Assembly: GCA_030671905.1 (NCBI GenBank)
Contig: DAOVHK010000096.1
Coordinates: 1 to 5,572, forward strand
DNA from: Clostridia bacterium
Lineage (GTDB): Bacteria; UBA6262; WVXT01
Direction: 5' to 3'
Length of the DNA: 5,572 nt
The notes under the pieces are model-generated. The model ran no database searches. It had not been told where the DNA came from and worked only from the letters and a program-made list of their open reading frames with translations. Shown piece by piece: positions 4,901-5,572 of this stretch (position 1 is the first letter of the stretch; each line of letters starts with the position of its first letter). A program made the position numbers and the translations under genes.

Positions 4901-5572
4901 GCCAATGAGAATGAGGAACATACAGTTTATGTGAACTACGGAGACAAGTTGAGGGTAGTTACCTGGAAATGGGAGGATGGTCAAGCAATAGTTACCAATG
5001 TTAGTAATTGGGATGGAAGCGAAGTTACTGAGACCTCTCTCAAGCCGGACGACGGTAATTATAGTAATATACCGGGCAGTATCACTGGCGCCATAGGCAA
5101 TAATGACTCCCATAAAGACGACAACACAGTCTCAGCCCAGGTATTTAGAAGATATGAGGATGGAAGAGATGAGGACGGGGATGGGCATGTGGATATTGTT
5201 CCTCACTGGATGACAGAGAAAGTTACGGTCAAATGGAGTGAAGTTGGTGGAGAGAGGCGGATAACCGAAATTAGAAGGAGTAATGGAAAAACAATTTCTT
5301 GGTCGTCACTTACTGAAGAGGAAAGATTTGAAATTATGCGTCTGGTAAATAGAGATTATCCGGATGAAGATGAGAAAGGAGAGCTGGAGACCGATATTAC
5401 CAAGAGAGATAGCCAGTCCAATCCCATTTATGAACAGAGATTTTTCGGCCAGGGAGTTACCTATACCCAGGACGATCAGGGCAGGCGAATCTATGAACTG
5501 AAAGACTTAAGTGGTAATGTAATTGCTACAATTACTCAAGAAGTCTCTGATTTTGCTGAAGCCTGGCAAAAC
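1919..5572 (+). CDS. Giant exported protein with YD/RHS-like repeats and a C39-like domain (3' partial)
   Basis: An uninterrupted frame of 1218 codons starts at ATG 1919 and has no stop before the window ends. AAGG (1909-1912) lies 6 nt before the ATG and overlaps the stop codon of the preceding gene. In order: a basic then hydrophobic N-terminus (residues 11-34), likely a signal sequence ending near CFSA; a charged coiled-coil-type helix (about 57-98); degenerate then regular YD/RHS-like repeats (about 171-532) with an exact 69-residue period in the last part; an Ala/Ile-rich helical stretch (543-600); a C39-like domain (about 600-735) with NCAINAL around Cys606 and GNHFVVV around His693; then beta-rich sequence with a duplicated module (about 935-1152) and one DEDGDGHVD loop (1084-1092) like those of the upstream protein. 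Secretion and a surface or processing role are inferred. Very large proteins of this style occur in Omnitrophota; the exact family is not recognised. Confidence 0.85.
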   Translation, partial: MIAESQKPKYRGITRIISFTVAIVQVWTQVCFSANFSFVPRLKELHKDREESGYFSLDQLEKRQRRQENIIKQQSEVQKFRQKRERVERVEKLERALFEGTLDRATAIGSIREQVLTSHRRVLEVASQRCEFKYIKYDDGRTVYFKDGLASRIENEKVPDAFGYESIRRTYNMTYNKKWLLESYEAESVDQFGKLTKERWQAEGYTEDSVFYATNETNADQFLTNWAVNITDPYNSTLTVEYSDAEYTGKHLTSYHKKITDCCGHTTNIEWSCNAKDYDSDKNLTKYHEEITGSFDNFTVRDWKGTYDDERLTGSEEESWTTGVDGSESHAVSETFYTYDSEEKLTGASGSTRTEGEDAFGNTFTDEAELRHEIVNGHLELTGTTGTTRNNNVDGSFSESRYTIEYRFDDKNFLVGASGETTTTGEDIFGSRFNSQTTDTYIIIGGQAKRKTSLTDTETVNFDSSQTHTQTTVEYEYDLSGYLIDAKSFSKTTGMDVFGNRYETHSHSIYAIINGEARVISSTSIIDSYDAGWLAEGSSGSGEDIQSIIDEIEQLLNIFIDSTSEERKGILSSLGIGNFPLIELTTAGISAIIEWLRDTGTKILNCAINALHNILTNLGIEVTTGEIASKTILVDILTGTITPGSASGELMTSMFALVKQAALKGVNLSGAHLSLQQLQSLSTSVIAHIDGNHFVVVSRIEDGKVFFSGINGESMISIEDFSSRWNGDVLMTTTPLQGTLLSKQRMKEIRGATENDTDKDPEFDDKPWLKYFRKKEEGNITYICYYNVKDGERTGGYNGTGIIQYVKVVRDADGNIVSVHRESYNREGVLMEVLKVKKNEHGNITEASRKYYSMGSRITLKLTPNGDGSQNLRAIFTSSNGMVAKILAIPKRISGNSVVSSDDPRASDPDTDVRYMLQIVNLEDGSIDSGGIPFWDHWGVTVLWRDKETSGYQTNGNGRWVKVVRRDINGDEIPVDWDSLTDSEKESIWQQVYSANENEEHTVYVNYGDKLRVVTWKWEDGQAIVTNVSNWDGSEVTETSLKPDDGNYSNIPGSITGAIGNNDSHKDDNTVSAQVFRRYEDGRDEDGDGHVDIVPHWMTEKVTVKWSEVGGERRITEIRRSNGKTISWSSLTEEERFEIMRLVNRDYPDEDEKGELETDITKRDSQSNPIYEQRFFGQGVTYTQDDQGRRIYELKDLSGNVIATITQEVSDFAEAWQN
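2948..3514 (+). repeat. Three 69-residue (207-bp) YD/RHS-like coding repeats
   Basis: Units cover residues 344-412, 413-481 and 482-532 (the last shortened). Anchors repeat at exactly 69 residues: Phe-Gly at 360, 429 and 498; Gly at 377, 446 and 515; and Asp at 325, 394 and 463 (the first lying before unit 1). Units start like KLTGASG or FLVGASG after a YD/FD pair, as in YD repeats. DNA identity is low, so the duplication is old. Confidence 0.7.
3716..4123 (+). other. C39-like cysteine peptidase domain (within the giant protein)
   Basis: Residues about 600-735. LNCAINALHNILTNLGI fits the helix that carries the C39 nucleophile (Cys606). IAHIDGNHFVVVSRIEDGKV followed by ISIEDFSSRWNGDVLM fits the C39 His strand (His693) and its C-terminal end. 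In active C39 peptidases a Gln lies about six residues before the Cys and an Asp-Pro follows the His strand. Neither is seen here (Gly600; SGING at 708-712), so the domain may be a C39-like non-catalytic version. Confidence 0.65.

Overview
The window looks like a piece of an uncultured Gram-negative-type bacterial genome of the kind rich in very large secreted proteins. Omnitrophota or a related candidate phylum is my best guess. The guess rests only on recognised sequence habits: tail-fibre-like proteins with the NVGIGT motif, TGTCAxTGCGA inverted-repeat elements, and exported proteins that combine YD/RHS-like repeats with a C39-like peptidase domain. No marker gene is present, so the taxonomy is weak. 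All genes seen are on the + strand.

Layout. (1) Positions 1-639 hold the 3' end of a tail-fibre/adhesin-like gene whose start lies outside the window. (2) Positions 640-1140 hold no intact gene. In order they carry a 17-codon remnant of a second NVGIGT module, a possible solo end of a REP/IS200-type element, an intrinsic terminator (795-828), a hairpin-rich inverted-repeat element (873-975), and an AT-rich promoter region with three TTTACA boxes exactly 11 bp apart. (3) Positions 1141-1366 are a structured RNA leader. Its 3' part closely resembles the second half of a cyclic-di-GMP-I (GEMM) riboswitch. A 20-nt copy of that strand is repeated downstream and forms the 5' arm of a strong intrinsic terminator. 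(4) Positions 1403-1909 (GTG start) encode a small exported protein with five calcium-loop-like repeats spaced exactly 24 residues apart. (5) From 1919 an uninterrupted reading frame of 1218 codons runs to the end of the window with no stop. It has an N-terminal signal segment, a coiled coil, YD/RHS-like repeats with an exact 69-residue period, a C39-like domain with conserved Cys and His, and further beta-rich repeats.

How the parts fit. The two genes after the leader are 9 nt apart, with the ribosome binding site of the second touching the stop codon of the first, so they should be one transcription unit controlled by the leader. If the leader does sense cyclic-di-GMP, the unit is a second-messenger-controlled operon for a Ca-loop repeat protein and a very large exported protein. 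A surface or attachment role would be usual for GEMM-controlled genes. The most noteworthy items are the unusual leader, with its apparent two-hairpin insertion and duplicated switching strand, and the giant open-ended gene.
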